A stretch of DNA of 64,000 nucleotides, taken from positions 248,001-312,000 of the forward strand of contig NC_021680.1 of NCBI RefSeq assembly GCF_000247815.1, written 5' to 3'. Positions 1 through 17,500 of this stretch are shown here, one piece after another. This DNA is from Ficedula albicollis (lineage: Eukaryota > Chordata > Aves > Passeriformes > Muscicapidae). Numbering within the stretch: position 1 is the stretch's first letter; every line of letters begins with the position of its first letter. The notes under the pieces were generated by a model that worked only from the letters and a program-made list of their open reading frames with translations, was not told where the DNA came from and did no database searches. The position numbers and the translations under genes are program-made.

Positions 1-4532
<4,532 letters not shown>

Positions 4533-5995
4533 TTCCAACTGCAGCTGGCACAAGAGCACAAAGGACAACACAGCTGAAACCTTGGAGGATTCTTCCAGTG
4601 GTCTCTCCTCCTGGGAAAAGGACAATGAGGCAGGAGTGCAGGCTTGAAGTGAAATTCTTCAGTGTTTTTCATTCATTTTCTGATGTGACCCTTTTCAAAG
4701 GAGGAAAAAAAAAAGTCCTGGTTTATGTTGAATTCCTGCTTCCCATACTGCCTTGCTGAAAGCCACATTCTGATATCTTCATACTTTTACACTTTATTTT
4801 ATATGACTAGATGTTAAATAAATATTTCAAACTAGGTCTTTAGCACACATCTAATTTGAAATTATTTTTGTCTTGCACAGAAGGTTTTTCTCCTTCTAGA
4901 GGAAGAGAGGGAATGGAAAATGTACAGTACTGCAGCATAATCTAGGTGTATGATAAATACACTTAGAAAGCACAGTGTAAGACATTGAGGATAACTTTGG
5001 CCCTGGGACCATCTCAGAAGTTTATCACAGCAACTGCATCCTGCAGAGAAGCACCTTTTGTAAAGCTTAGGCCATAGCAAAGATAGGCTTGTGCTCTCCT
5101 GGCACAATTGCTATGAGCTTCCCTTACAACTTCTTAGTTTGGATTGTTTTTTCTTCAGAAATGCAAGTAGTGAAGGTTTTTAACACTATTGTTTAAAGGC
5201 TATTTACAGCTCAACTGTAATTTAACATAAAGTCCCCTAGTTCCCTTTTTTAAATTCATGTTTATATTAAGAATTCCAAGGAGTAATTCCTTCCACTGGG
5301 ATAAAGGGAGAACCATTTTGATGCTTACTTTATGTTTTTGTTGAGAAGCAGAGTGGAGACCTTGCATGATTTGACCTTTTGTAAATCCTGTGCAATAAAG
5401 GGTGGGGTTTATGAATAAAAGTAATGAAAACCTTGCCCTGGGTCTATGTTCAGATTCAAAATTGGACACAGAGATGAGGTATCAGTTAAAACACTCAAGA
5501 GGCTTGTGCTGCACTGATGAATAAAATACCATAGAAACAAGATCTGTTTGCTAGAAGTGTTTGGTTAGGAAACACTTTGTTGATATTACTTATTTTTATA
5601 AAAACAAGCATTTTCAAGTGGAATACAAGCCCTAGACTTTCCTGTGGGTGTAGACTTCTCTGGTGATTCCCAAACCAGTCTGGTTGTTTTATATCTCTTA
5701 AGGTAAGAAAGTTCAAAAACATTTGTTTTGACTAAACATAAACTGTTCATAGAAGTACTTATTTCATGGAAAATTAAACTGTTGCTTGAAGTCATGGAAT
5801 ATTTTTTTAATTATATGTGTCATGTCAGAAGATGGTCTTGCAGGTAAATGTCATTGCTGGACTAAATGTTGTGTATTAATTGTTTCATTTACAAGATTTT
5901 TGCAGGGACACTAATTCTGTTTTGATTTTTTTTTTTTAATTCTAAGGAATGCCATATATTGTTGGTTTTGTACAATAAAATTTAATAATACCCAT
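4533..5995 (+). other. RABGAP1L: Probable RABGAP1L 3' UTR
   Basis: AT-rich noncoding sequence after the stop codon, with AATAAA at 4817-4822, 5394-5399 and 5974-5979. The last, followed by a T-rich stretch, may mark the distal end. Which site is used cannot be told from the sequence. Confidence 0.55.
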
Positions 5996-5999
5996 CTTG

Positions 6000-8900
6000 T
6001 GCTATGTGGTCAAGCATAATTGTGAATTATTTTCAACAGTGTAGTACAAATTTAATGTTACCAGTGCCAAAGGAAAGAGTCTAAAAGGCAGTCAGCTGAT
6101 AGAAGTTGAGATCAAAATATAATCAGCATTCAGACACAATTCTCTTTTCTAAGAATAAGGGGTTAAAAAACTTTAATATTTTAAAATGTATCTTCAAGAA
6201 CAGTGATTATCTGGAATTATTAATACAGTGAGGAACAAAAGGGGGGAAGACAGAAGGTATTTCTTTTGCAAATGTTATCAAAGGTCTTTTTCCCTTGCCA
6301 CTGTCTTGCTCATAATATTTGCATAAATGTTTCCATTCTCTTTACTGACTAAACCCAGTGTTAGTCATTCACTTACAAGTTCTGTTTCACATTCAGAATG
6401 TGAATCTGAATTAGTAATAAATCTGAAGTGACATTTAAGGATACCTGGTGAACATCTGATTGTTGCATTTGAGAGTACAGTGCCCATGAGGAGAAACTGG
6501 TTATTTGACAAGTGTCTGAATTTCTCATTTCATTTATCTTACATCATACTTACAAGTGGATTTAAAACCATGTTTGGAAAAGTTCAGTAATAATGATTAA
6601 AGAAATGTGTTAGACTGTGATTCCCTGAGCAGATGAGTTAAGAGCTCATTCCTGCTCACTCCTCCAACTCCCCATTGTACAGTCCTGTCCCTTGTCCTTA
6701 TTGTAGTATGTACTGGAGAGAATTAAAAACAACAACAAAAAAAGATGTGGGTGGATTTATCCCCCCCTACAGTTCATCTTTTGTCAAGTGAATGAGTTAA
6801 ATCACCTCAAAGGGTCCAATGAGTGCAAACAGATCATGGGAGGGGGACTTTCCAAGTCATCAAAAAGGAGCTGGTAAACAAGGTCACCACATTTCACAGA
6901 ATGAGCTTTGACACAACATTCATTTTCTCAGTGTAGCTGCTTTCCAACTTTGGAAATGGAGTTTCAGGAACAAAACCATATTTGCTACCTGCTAGCCGTG
7001 ATGTTTTCAAGCCCTTGTAAGTATGGAAGCTAACTTAGCTCACCCAAAGGAAGTTTCAGAAAGCAATGACCCTAAAGGCAGTAAACAATTTCCACCTTCC
7101 AGCTGTAGATCCAAGGTAGCATTTGTAGCAGTGGCATTTGGAAGAGGAATATTTACCTGGAAAGTGCATCTTCTCAGCATTACTGAAAGAGTAGGAAAAT
7201 AGCTTTATGGCATTATCCTGATGATTTTTCAGAATGAAGGAAAAGAGCAGGACTCCATTATTAGACCAGGCAAGCTAAAATTCTGTCTGCTGACTATAGA
7301 TGCTATTGGGAAATTTAGTTTCCTGCAAGAAGAGAAATCTCTGTGTGACAGAACTACTTAAACACATATCATTGATGATTTGTCAGGAATAGCGGACTTA
7401 CTGTTCAGCTTTTCAGCAGAAAACATCATCAAATCTCACTGAAGCTGTTCTTTCCATGTGGCACTGGAACAGCTAACATAGCTCCTACATCTGGAGTGAT
7501 TAACCTTCTTTTCCTGAGTCTGCATTAACTATGTTCACATTAAACTTCTATTAAAATTAATTTTAATTTTATAAATATATATGTGGAACTAAAACCTATT
7601 TTTAAATTTTACTGAGAATGTACCATTCTGAAATAAAGTCTTTACTTTGATTAGGAACAAACCTCCAAAGAATATTTTTACTATCTTTTTGGACTATAAT
7701 CTGTTCCTGAGATGCCCAATATGGGAGGCAAAAAAAAAAGTCCTTCTTTTCACTTTAAAAAGTTGTTTTTCCTTTGACTGTAACACTTTACAGGCTAAAT
7801 GAAGCAAGGCTGATTTAGTTACATGGTACATTTGTGAACTAGTCTTGTGTTATGTTTGTGAACCAACCTTAATATCCTAAAGTAAAAGGACTTAGTCCAC
7901 TTAGTTTACATTTCTAAATGAACCTGGAGAGGAGTAAAAAGAAAAAAGATACAAAACACCATGTGTAGAGAAGCCAAGAAACTGCAAAATCCCTGAGGTG
8001 CATCTGCATTAGGGTTTGGCAGAACCAGTCTCAGGAAGGGTAGTCAGCCATGTAATCAGTACTTCCAGTGGACAAACCCGCCCTTGTCCCGTCCATTAAT
8101 GAGGATTTAATTTTACAGCTGAGTTACATTGCTAGAACTAAGTTAAAGTGCTTACACAGGTAAGCAGTATTTTTTTCTTTGTTAGACATTTTAAATGATT
8201 TCTCTTAGTTGGCCCTTGAAATTTCTTTTACTATTAATTATCATCTCTCACTGTGTTATGAACAACTTGAAATAAAACCAGCCGTTTACAGGGGGAGATG
8301 GAGATAAAAAGTCAAGAACTGCAGGAGTCCAGCCCCTTCACAAAGTATTAAGTATCTCATTGACTTCAGGGTCATGATGCCACTCATTGACTGAACATGG
8401 TAGTTTAGGAGTAAATAAAAATCTGCATTTACTGGCACTGAAGTATCAAAATTTGGAAATGATGTGCCAATCTTTCTCCACAGGATCAAGGCAGGGCTGT
8501 TTTTCCCCTTCCTTACTATTAAGTAGCTGCAGTGAAAACCATGAAACTACTTGTATGTGTGGGAGAACTATAATCAGGTGATTTTCATTTACTGTTAGAC
8601 TCAGGGATAATTGGCAACTTCTGCATCATCTCCTAAGCCTAAACACCCTTGGCTTTGAAACCAGAAGCACTCTTACTTTACAGTGGTGGTGTTCTTCCAG
8701 CTGCTAGAGAGAAAACAGTAGTATCATGTCTGATTGATTGTGAAGAGAGGGCAGAGATTCCCCTCAGGTCTGAGGGATTGTTGTGGCTGACAAGCACTCC
8801 CCGTCCCTACTGGACCCTGCTGGAGAGGCTGCTGTGCACAGAGCTGGCTGCACCAGATGTGCAAACACAAAAGGTTAAAACTAAATTATTTGTCTTTTGT

Positions 8901-10440
8901 GCTAATATCCTACTGGGAACTGTCCCATTAGCTCCTTCCAGGTAATAGCACTAAGGAGAGATACTAAGGATGAAACGCTCAAGCTTGGATCCCTCAGGTT
9001 TTAGGGGAGGTGTATGCCACAGCAGCCTTCCGAACTGAGCTAATCCATACGTGGCTTTTGGGAAATGCAAAGAATTTGCAACTGGATAAATAATGCTCAG
9101 CATTGATCAAGAACTTATCCTTCCCAGGTCAGAAATCTACACAATTTATTTCAGAACTGTGACTTAACACATACAGGTCTATTCTCCAGGAATACAGGGC
9201 TCTCCATTTCTCCTGGGTCTCAATGGCTTTGCTACTGAATGTATTTCATGCTGTTTTTACCTGAAAAACAAAAAATGGCTAGAGAATTAGGATATTACTT
9301 TTTATTATTTTCTTATTCAGTGCGACTTGCTTTTATTTAACCTGTAAAGGAATATATATGTATCTTTGGAGAACTGTATCTTGCATATAGAATAATATAT
9401 AAGAAACTGAAGAACAAGGGGATAAATACATCAAAAGGATTTGGTATTATAAATTTCATTTGTGATTTGATACCACCAGAATCCTGGGCTGTACTAATTT
9501 CCTTACAGTTTCTCTTATTTTTGTATTTTATATAATACATGGATGGTACTACCAATGCAAACCACAGCAGATGTTCCCAGATTTTTTTTCAGACCTCAAT
9601 TCCTGTCCTTCAGTAATCCCTGGGTTTGCAATTTTACTATACCACCCTCGAAAGCTGTGCCAGGAGCTCTCTCGAGCCTTGGGAACTCTTTCTTTCCCAT
9701 GGAAGAAGATTCTCTGACTTCTTTGACCTGGGAAAAGACGACATATGAATGCAGAAAAGTTTCTAATCAAGAATAATCCATCTCCCTTTGTCTGTCTGCC
9801 ATTATGGTAGATTCACTCCAGCACACTGAAAATAGAGCATCTTCAAATCTCTGACTCTCTGACAATGAAGTTTTCCAGATTTGGGGCTGTCATCATCATC
9901 TGGGTGTGTCCCAAGTTCACAAATTCTCAAGAGTTAGGAAAAAAAGAGCATCATACAGAGGTCAGACTTCCAAGTGAGAACCATTCAGTACTACCACTAC
10001 TTGGGTAATGCATCCATGTATTATATAAAGTATGACATGAAGATATAAGTGTAATGCTTGTTATTAAAAGTGCAATTCAATGTACATGGTCACAACAAAT
10101 GTTTACTTTTTTAATTGTTACAGAATTGTTCATATCAGTACCTTGTTACCATTGTGTGAACGATGCCTTGTAAAATAAATGGAAATGGAAAACAACTTGG
10201 GAATAAGATGCTTATTTTCCAAAGCCGTTTACTTAAGAAGCAACTTAAATCTGTTTGCAGGAAGAAGCAGCTGCTGTGTCAGATTTTACGATGCAGTTCT
10301 CACCAGCACCGGGACACAGTGACTTGGCAGGTTGGCTGTCCAAAGGGAGTGCATGCTAATTCCTGCCTGTTCCTTGGGATAAATGTACCTGTTCACGGGG
10401 AGCTGTGCCAGAGAGCACTGCTCCACATGCCAGTCTGAGA
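6000..10440. other. Intergenic, no gene seen
   Basis: AT-rich sequence with only short, unconserved open frames. I recognise no exon, RNA gene or full mobile element. Confidence 0.6.
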
Positions 10441-10445
10441 TTTCC

Positions 10446-11036
10446 TGTCACTGTTGGGACAGACACGACACACAAAGCAACACGTAGCAACAGGCTAAAT
10501 GGCCTTTTTATTATGGCAGTGAATTCTCTTTTTATACACTCCTCAACACAGTGCCTACTTCATTCATTGGTTACAATAACAGTCATCGTGTTCATTGGTA
10601 CGAAGTAGTCCGTGTCACCATTTTTGGGCAGACTTTCTACAAGAATTTTACAAACAGATAGTAGTTTTGTTTTTCCAACTGCAGGTGTCTGGTGTTTATC
10701 TCCGTTCTCTCGGTTCCCATGTGAACCACCTTTTCTTCTTTTTTCCTTCACAGGTAAACACAAATCTTACCAATTTTTTCTTCTGCCAGCTCACTCCTCT
10801 GGCTCACAGACCAGCTGTCAGCCCCTTCCACAATTTCCAGCATAGAGAATGCTTTTCCAAAAGGTTGGTGATACACAGCAATGGGACAATAGTTGTTAAA
10901 GACTTCGTGCTTCCCTGGAGTACACAAGCCTTGAGGCAGCGTGCCTGCGGAAGAGACGGGGGGGCAGAAGGAAACAGCAAGAAACTGGCACTGCAGGAAG
11001 AGACGGGGGGCAGAAGGAAACAGCAAGAAACTGGCA
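10446..11036 (-). mobile_element. LTR-like sequence, probable endogenous retrovirus solo LTR
   Basis: Read on the minus strand, a TATAAAAAG box near 10530-10540 is followed about 20 bases later by an AATAAA signal near 10510-10518. A short R/U5-like stretch then ends in ACAGTGACA at 10446, the expected CA terminus. The far (5') end was not located; 11036 marks the end of a local duplication, not a proven LTR edge. No coding remnants were seen. Confidence 0.45.
10949..11036. repeat. Short direct duplication, about 42 bp x2
   Basis: Copies at 10949-10990 and 10996-11036 share a GGAAGAGACGGGGGG-type start and a CAAGAAACTGGCA end. The G run differs by one base. Confidence 0.85.
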
Positions 11037-11039
11037 AGT

Positions 11040-13400
11040 GACTACTAAGAGACAGGCAGGGCTGACCAAGAACAGGACAGAGCAAAATGTGCTGCAGTCA
11101 GAAGTATCCAAATGCTTAATAATACTATTCTTCCATGTGAGCAACTGCTCTAGGATTTCTTTTCTGTTCACTGAGATGAACAGTCGTTGTTCCCAGGTAA
11201 CAGCCAGAGCACACAGCACTTCAGGGGAAGATACGGCAAAGAGGGACAAAAGCTGAAGATTAAATTTACCAGCCATAACGTCTTACGTGGATTTACCTCC
11301 ACAAACCTGTGCAAAGCATTTGTCAGGAAAGGAGGCAGCATCCAGATGCTGTTGCAGCTTTCTGCAAAGGAGAGCTCTGTGGAGCTTGTTTTTACATAAC
11401 AAGAGCGACAACTCTTCCACATGGTAGCTCAAAAGGAAGTTCCATGTATACAGAAATGCTCGTCATTTAAGGAAACTTAATTAAAAAAACCTCAAGGAAA
11501 AAAGCAAATTACAGGCTCACTTCAAATGCATTTCTATGTTAATGAAAGCATTTCCTCCTCTAGCCAGAACTTAAATTAGAAAGCAATGCCAATTTAAATT
11601 GTAAAAATAAGACCACAGTTAAGTGTGGAGAAATTCAAAGATTAGTAGCTAAATTAAAAAACACAAAATTTTTCCTTTTCTCAGTTACTGCTACACAGAA
11701 AAAAATTATAAGGAAGTAATTCCTGAATAAACAACTGTCCTTAACCAATTTTAAAAAAAAAAGTAATAAAAGTAAATTCCAGCTGACCGTATCATATTTC
11801 CTGGATAAAATCAACTATCCTGTCTCCAAATGCTATTGCTGAAGATAGTCAGGCTTATGAACAGTCCTATCAAAATTTAGAATAGCCACAGTTAATTTTG
11901 CAGATCTTTTATCCACTGCAGATCCTGAAGCACTGCAGCAGAGGGTTATAATAAACACCTCAGTACAACATCTGTTGAAACCACTTTGGGGAATGCCAAC
12001 TTGAACATAAATCTTTGGCTTCAGTGCTTATATGAATTCATCAAATTTCTTCTAAAGTCACCCAAACAGAAAGAGAAAAAGCTGCAGTACATTGTTTGCC
12101 CTGCCATAGCCTACACAGATTAATTCCTGCATGTTCACTTTAGAAGAAAAAAAACCCCAGACCCTAAGCCCATGTATCAGCAAATGAGCTGACATTCCTC
12201 AGTTTGGTAAAACAGGTGTTATAACTGGCACCTTGCTCTAGAGAAATTGACTTTTCCGGTGCTGAAGGGCTGTGTTCTGTCTTGGGTCACACTGTTTACA
12301 AAGGACATCGGGGGCAAATACTGCCTCCTCTACATTCCTGCTGAGAGAAAGAATGGCATTGCCTTATTGTTTTCTTTCAGGGAAACTTTAATGCCCAGTG
12401 GGGCTATAGAAACTTCTTTTTGTTGGTGCTCACCGCACCAATGTACAGTAGTTCATTCTCTAGTGTTTAATGGGAAAAGAACAGCTGCTCTATTTTTATT
12501 TTTTAATATTGGAGGAAAGACAAAAAAAATCCAGTTTTTTTTTTCCCCCAAACTTTTTGTGACATATAGATTTTGTCTAATTAGGGGCAAATAAAGATCC
12601 TAAAGAAATTATGCCAATACCTGAAAGGGGAGGACAAAGCCAGATCATCTGCTGATGAGAATTGGAAGAGCTTCATTGTTGACAGTGCAGTTCTGCCAGC
12701 TGATATACGAGTTTGGTTTGTGAGAGGAGACAGCTAGTAAAACATGAAAACTTAATTATGCTTTCATACCTGCACATACTGCACTGATTTAGTAACAGTG
12801 TCAACAGTCATGTATTTTCTTTTGATGAGGAAAATGCTTAAAATAATTTTGGGAGCATTACACCAGCATGTTTTTTACATGCGTATAGTCAAGGGCTCTG
12901 TAAATAAAAGCTACATTTTCCTTGTAAATGGTTTGACAACTAAGTCTCTTACAAACCCACTCCCGGAGTACATATTGTGACATTACAGGTCAGGAATAAT
13001 TTCCCAAGAGTAACTTAGCCTCCGGGTTTGTCGTAGAAAGCTTACGCATTAGTTGCGGTGGTGTGTATCGAGAGCACGGCGCCATCCGCACAACTTCTAT
13101 TGGATTTGGTTGTTTTTTTAGATGAAATCTTAGAACTTGAAAGCTTAAACCTTGCTGGAACTGATCTTTGATTTTTTTACCAACGTTAATAACCATGAAA
13201 ATGAGGAGGAGACACAGTAGAGGGCACTGAGTTTATAAGCCCATCTTTATTTAAAGGCCAGGAGCAGACATTTCTTCCCCTCTGATCGCTATTTACCTCC
13301 ACCACATGAGCCTAATACGCTTTGCCTGAAGAAGGAAACAACACTTTCTTTTGCAAAATTATTCGAGGACCTTGACAGCCAGCAGTTCAGAGGCATCTGC
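11040..13400. other. Intergenic, no gene seen
   Basis: AT-rich sequence with no recognised exons. A TTTAAATAAAG string on the minus strand near 13240-13252 could be an isolated polyadenylation-like motif, but no minus-strand gene ends there. Confidence 0.5.
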
Positions 13401-13475
13401 CGTAAAATGAGGCGGAGATTTTTCACCGCCAAAAAAAACCCAGCCTGTGCCCGCCTCACGTTGAGCAACCGGCCA

Positions 13476-14333
13476 GTCCCTCGGAGCCCGGCGGGGGGAG
13501 AAGCTCCTGATCCCGCCCGTCCCTCGGAGCCCGGCGGGGGGAGAAGCTCCTGATCCCGCCCGTCCCTCGGAGCCCGGCGGGGGGAGAAGCTCCTGATCCC
13601 GCCCGTCCCTCGGAGCCCGGCGGGGGGAGAAGCTCCTGATCCCGCCCGTCCCTCGGAGCCCGGCGGGGGGAGAAGCTCCTGATCCCGCCCGTCCCTCGGA
13701 GCCCGGCGGGGGGAGAAGCTCCTGATCCCGCCCGTCCCTCGGAGCCCGGCGGGGGGAGAAGCTCCTGATCCCGCCCGTCCCTCGGAGCCCGGCGGGGGGA
13801 GAAGCTCCTGATCCCGCCCGTCCCTCGGAGCCCGGCGGGGGGAGAAGCTCCTGATCCCGCCCGTCCCTCGGAGCCCGGCGGGGGGAGAAGCTCCTGATCC
13901 CGCCCGTCCCTCGGAGCCCGGCGGGGGGAGAAGCTCCTGATCCCGCCCGTCCCTCGGAGCCCGGCGGGGGGAGAAGCTCCTGATCCCGCCCGTCCCTCGG
14001 AGCCCGGCGGGGGGAGAAGCTCCTGATCCCGCCCGTCCCTCGGAGCCCGGCGGGGGGAGAAGCTCCTGATCCCGCCCGTCCCTCGGAGCCCGGCGGGGGG
14101 AGAAGCTCCTGATCCCGCCCGTCACTCGGAGCCCGGCGGGGGGAAAGCTCCTGCTCCCGCCCGTCCCTCGGAGCCCGGCGGGGGGAGAAGCTCCTGATCC
14201 CGCCCGTCCCTCGGAGCCCGGCGGGGGGAGAAGCTCCTGATCCCGCCCGTCCCTCGGAGCCCGGCGGGGGGAAAGCTCCTGCTCCCGCCCGTCCCTCGGA
14301 GCCCGGCGGGGGGAGAAGCTCCTGCTCCCGCCC
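13476..14333. repeat. 43-bp minisatellite, 20 tandem copies
   Basis: A GC-rich unit starting GTCCCTCGGAGCCCGG repeats every 43 bases from 13476. The first 15 copies look identical. Copies 16 and 19 are 42 bases long with a one-base deletion, and the CACYBP-proximal copies carry a CTGATCCC to CTGCTCCC change. Because 43 is not a multiple of three, all frames stay open on the minus strand, giving a spurious 509-codon frame. It directly precedes the CACYBP first exon. Confidence 0.97.
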
Positions 14334-14419
14334 TCTCGGTGACGGAGCGGGCAGGTCCCGCGGCGGAGCGTCACTTCCTGCAGCCGGAAGGTTCCAGAGG
14401 TTCGGCGGGGAGCCGCCAA

Positions 14420-14486
<67 letters not shown>
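14420..14486 (+). repeat. Poly-G run (67 G) in CACYBP 5' leader
   Basis: Sixty-seven consecutive Gs end five bases before the CACYBP initiator ATG, just ahead of the GCCGCC Kozak sequence. If transcribed as written, it would sit in the 5' UTR and could form G-quadruplex structure. Confidence 0.95.
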
Positions 14487-14488
<2 letters not shown>

Positions 14489-14491
14489 GCC

Positions 14492-14512
14492 ATGGCCGTG
14501 GCGCGGGAGGAG
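14492..14512 (+). CDS. CACYBP: CACYBP coding exon 1
   Basis: Seven codons, MAVAREE, ending at a GTGAGG donor in phase 0. This start is chosen for its Kozak context and because the next exon begins with the conserved LQKDLEEV. Confidence 0.93.
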
Positions 14513-17500
14513 GTGAGGCGATTCGCGGCGTTGCTCGCTGGGCCTTGTGCGGGGGCCGGCGGTGTGGCCCGGGCTGGGAGGCGGGCAGCTCTCGGTCCCG
14601 CGTTCGCTGAGGGCTGTGGAGGTCTCCCCCTGCGACGGTGCGCCTTGAGGGAGCTGTGCTATCCGCCCTGCTTCTCTTGGTTTCTGTTGGTTTTTAATGC
14701 ATGAAGAGTTAAGCACTGAAGGCCTAGACCTTGTCTGGAGGCTTAAGACCGTGGAGGTCTTTTCCAGCCCTGTGCTCTGACATAGCCATTGTTGCGCAGG
14801 GGAGTTGCACCCTTCCATCCCGATCTATTCTAGGAATTAAGATTCTATAGTTGTACATATCTACAGGAGTGGACAGGGGATGAGGAAGGGATTCTTCCAT
14901 GCTTAACTGGTTGTAGTGAGAAACTAAACTACTGATCTGATAAAGCTGAAACTCCAACATCCGGAACATATGAAATTGTCATAAAAAGCTGTAAGCCCTG
15001 AGCACAAAGAATGTATCTAATGTATGTGTGTGATCCTTTGTATTTGAACCAGTTGCAGAAAGATTTGGAAGAGGTGAAAGAACTGCTCACGAATGCCACT
15101 AGGAAGCGGGTGCGTGATGTCCTTGTGGCAGAGAAACAAAAGCTGGAGCTGGAAATCAAGAATCAGCCTCCACCAAAGCCAAAAGATGTGACAGAGGAAG
15201 AAAAGTCATCACTGGGAGGGTACACAGTGAAAATAAACAATTATGGTAGGATTATTATTCTAGAACTCCACCATCTCTCTGAAGAGATAGCATGGTGGCA
15301 TTACTGGGAGTTAGAGTTGACACTTAGCATCGTAGTGAAGTGCTAAGTGTTTATTGTGAACTGGAGACCCCACTTTAAAAGCTACTGCATGCTTACCTTA
15401 CCATCTGAACCCCAGGTGTGTGTTGATCGTGTTCGTGTGGAAGTGCTTGGGTGGGGTGCATTAAGTGTTCCTGCTGTACCAGCTGGTATTTTTCTATTCC
15501 TTAGTGTTTAACGGGAATGCAAGAGTAAGCTTTGGCTTCTCTGCTTGCCATGTAGGTGAGAGGAGAGGGAATTGCTCAAGATGCAGGGAGTGGGGGAAGA
15601 AGTGGGTCAAGGAAACTGCAGTGGGAATAAACAGCTGGCTCTGACTCCCACTGCACAGCCCGGGTTGCTCTCTTTTGACCTGAGCTGATACATGGGTTTT
15701 CTCAGAATTTGCAGGGGTTAGGGAACAGGGCTACATTGGGGGGACCTCCCTTTGCTCTCAAGTTATTCCTGAATAATTCATGTTTTCCTTTTATTGCTCT
15801 GAAAATTGCTTCAGTAAGGCAAAGTCATTCTAGGGGGCTTTGTGGGGGAAGCTGGAGTCCATGAAGTTTATGAAGGAAATGTAGAACTTAATCTCTTTTT
15901 TTCACTTCCAGGTTGGGATCAGTCAGATAAGTTTGTTAAAATTTACATCTCTTTAAATGGTGTCCAGAAGCTTCCAGCTGAGAATGTGCAGGTGAATTTC
16001 ACAGAGAGGTGAGTTCATCTTGTAGCACAGCAAGAACACTGAAATGCAGGAGTGTTGGATCAGCTTTTTTTTTTTCTTCATTCCCTCTTTTCTTTTTTTA
16101 AACTTTAGCTGTATTAGGTTTTAGTAACACTTGAGCGTATCATGGTGCATTTTACAAGTGCACCTCACCACGCTTGATGGGGCACATAGTCCTGGGTATT
16201 CGTGGTGGTAAAACTGAGGTGTACATTAAGGAAATTTGATTTTCCAAGTTTGTAGGTAGAAAAGATCCTAAAGATCTTGATTTGCTGTGAAGTCTGGATT
16301 GGTCCTTTTAATTTCTCTGTTAAAATTGAACTGAACATTTTGAGAACCCTGTAATAAAGTAATTCAAGCCTGTTGGCCTGCTTTCCCAAGAAGTACTCTG
16401 CTGTCCTAAGAAATATGCCTGCTAAAGGGTTTTCAGACAATGTAATGATTGGACTATTTGTGTCTTTCCTCCCTCCACTTCCTGGGTCCAGGTCATTTGA
16501 TCTGTTAGTGAAGAATCTGAATGGGAAGAACTACACCATGACCTTCAACAATCTCCTGAAACCCATCTCTGTGGAAGGCAGCTCTAGAAAGGTCAGTGCA
16601 CCTTGTCTGTTAGAGGTAATTTAGGGCGCTCACAAAGTATCGTGTTCATTGCCTGCCTAGTTCAAGAGACTCTGTTCTAATGTTCAGTCCCTCCCTTCTG
16701 CTGCTAAGTCTTTGCATTGTGAATATGAGTCTTTCTAATCTGTGATTGTCATAACTGCGGAATTAGTCTCTGGAATCCTATTTCAAGAGATCATGTCTGA
16801 ATATTTAATAGCTCACCAACAGGATTTCAGAAATAATTAAGCAGAAAATACTGCCAGGCGTTCATTTGCATCTTTGTGCTTTTAAATACCTCTGAGAAAT
16901 TCTTCACGATTTTAAGAGATTTGTCAGCAGACTGAAATCTTGGGAAGCTTAAATAGGCTTAATTCCCAAAGCCAAGTCTGGAACCTGCTCTGCCTTTGTA
17001 GGGGTGTGCTGCTCCAGAACTGAGCACTGGTGTGGTGGTTTAACCCTACCAGGGCGGTAATTTTATAAGGGGAAATTAACTCTATCCCAGCCAAAACCAG
17101 AACGGCTAGTAACATTGTACTGCTGCTGACTGGCGGTATCCATACTCTGCTGCTTGTGGCACCTTTGTATCCATACTCCGCTGCTTGTGGCACCTTTCCA
17201 GGCTGAAGTGTGTTGCGTACCTCCTCTGAGTTCTGTGTTGTACTTAGTGACATCAGATGCGAAGAACTACCGGTTCAGTTGGAAATTGGCCTCAAATGAG
17301 AACAGAGTGAAACTAAACCACCTGAAATAAATGAGAGTGATGCCCTGGGGTTTTTTTTTCACAGTGGAAACCAACCAGTGGTCATGTATTTGTTAAGCTG
17401 AGCTAAAGCTGCAGTAGACCCTTGTCTGCTGTGGCACGGAGGAGTTATCTGTGAAATTTAGGTCAGGGTTGCAAGTCAACAGGCTTTGTAACTTGTAAAC

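Larger units (their letters stand above)
13400..14491 (+). promoter_or_regulatory. CACYBP: CpG-rich CACYBP promoter and 5' UTR region
   Basis: GC- and CpG-rich sequence immediately upstream of the CACYBP start codon, largely made of the 43-bp minisatellite. About 85 unique bases (14334-14419) and a G run follow. This is inferred from position and composition; no TATA box is evident and the transcription start is not defined. Confidence 0.55.

Noticed and set aside
6000..13400. Search for GPR52 or tRNA genes near RABGAP1L
   Set aside because: No seven-helix frame or tRNA-like fold was seen. GPR52 is expected inside an upstream RABGAP1L intron, outside this window.
13476..14333. Could the regular repeat be a CRISPR array?
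   Set aside because: Units are directly adjacent with no unique spacers, and the genome is a vertebrate's; it is a minisatellite.
13289..14818. A 509-codon minus-strand open frame with a 43-residue repeat
   Set aside because: It is a by-product of the 43-bp minisatellite, which is open in all three minus-strand frames, plus the poly-G run read as poly-Pro. There is no splice context or conserved domain.
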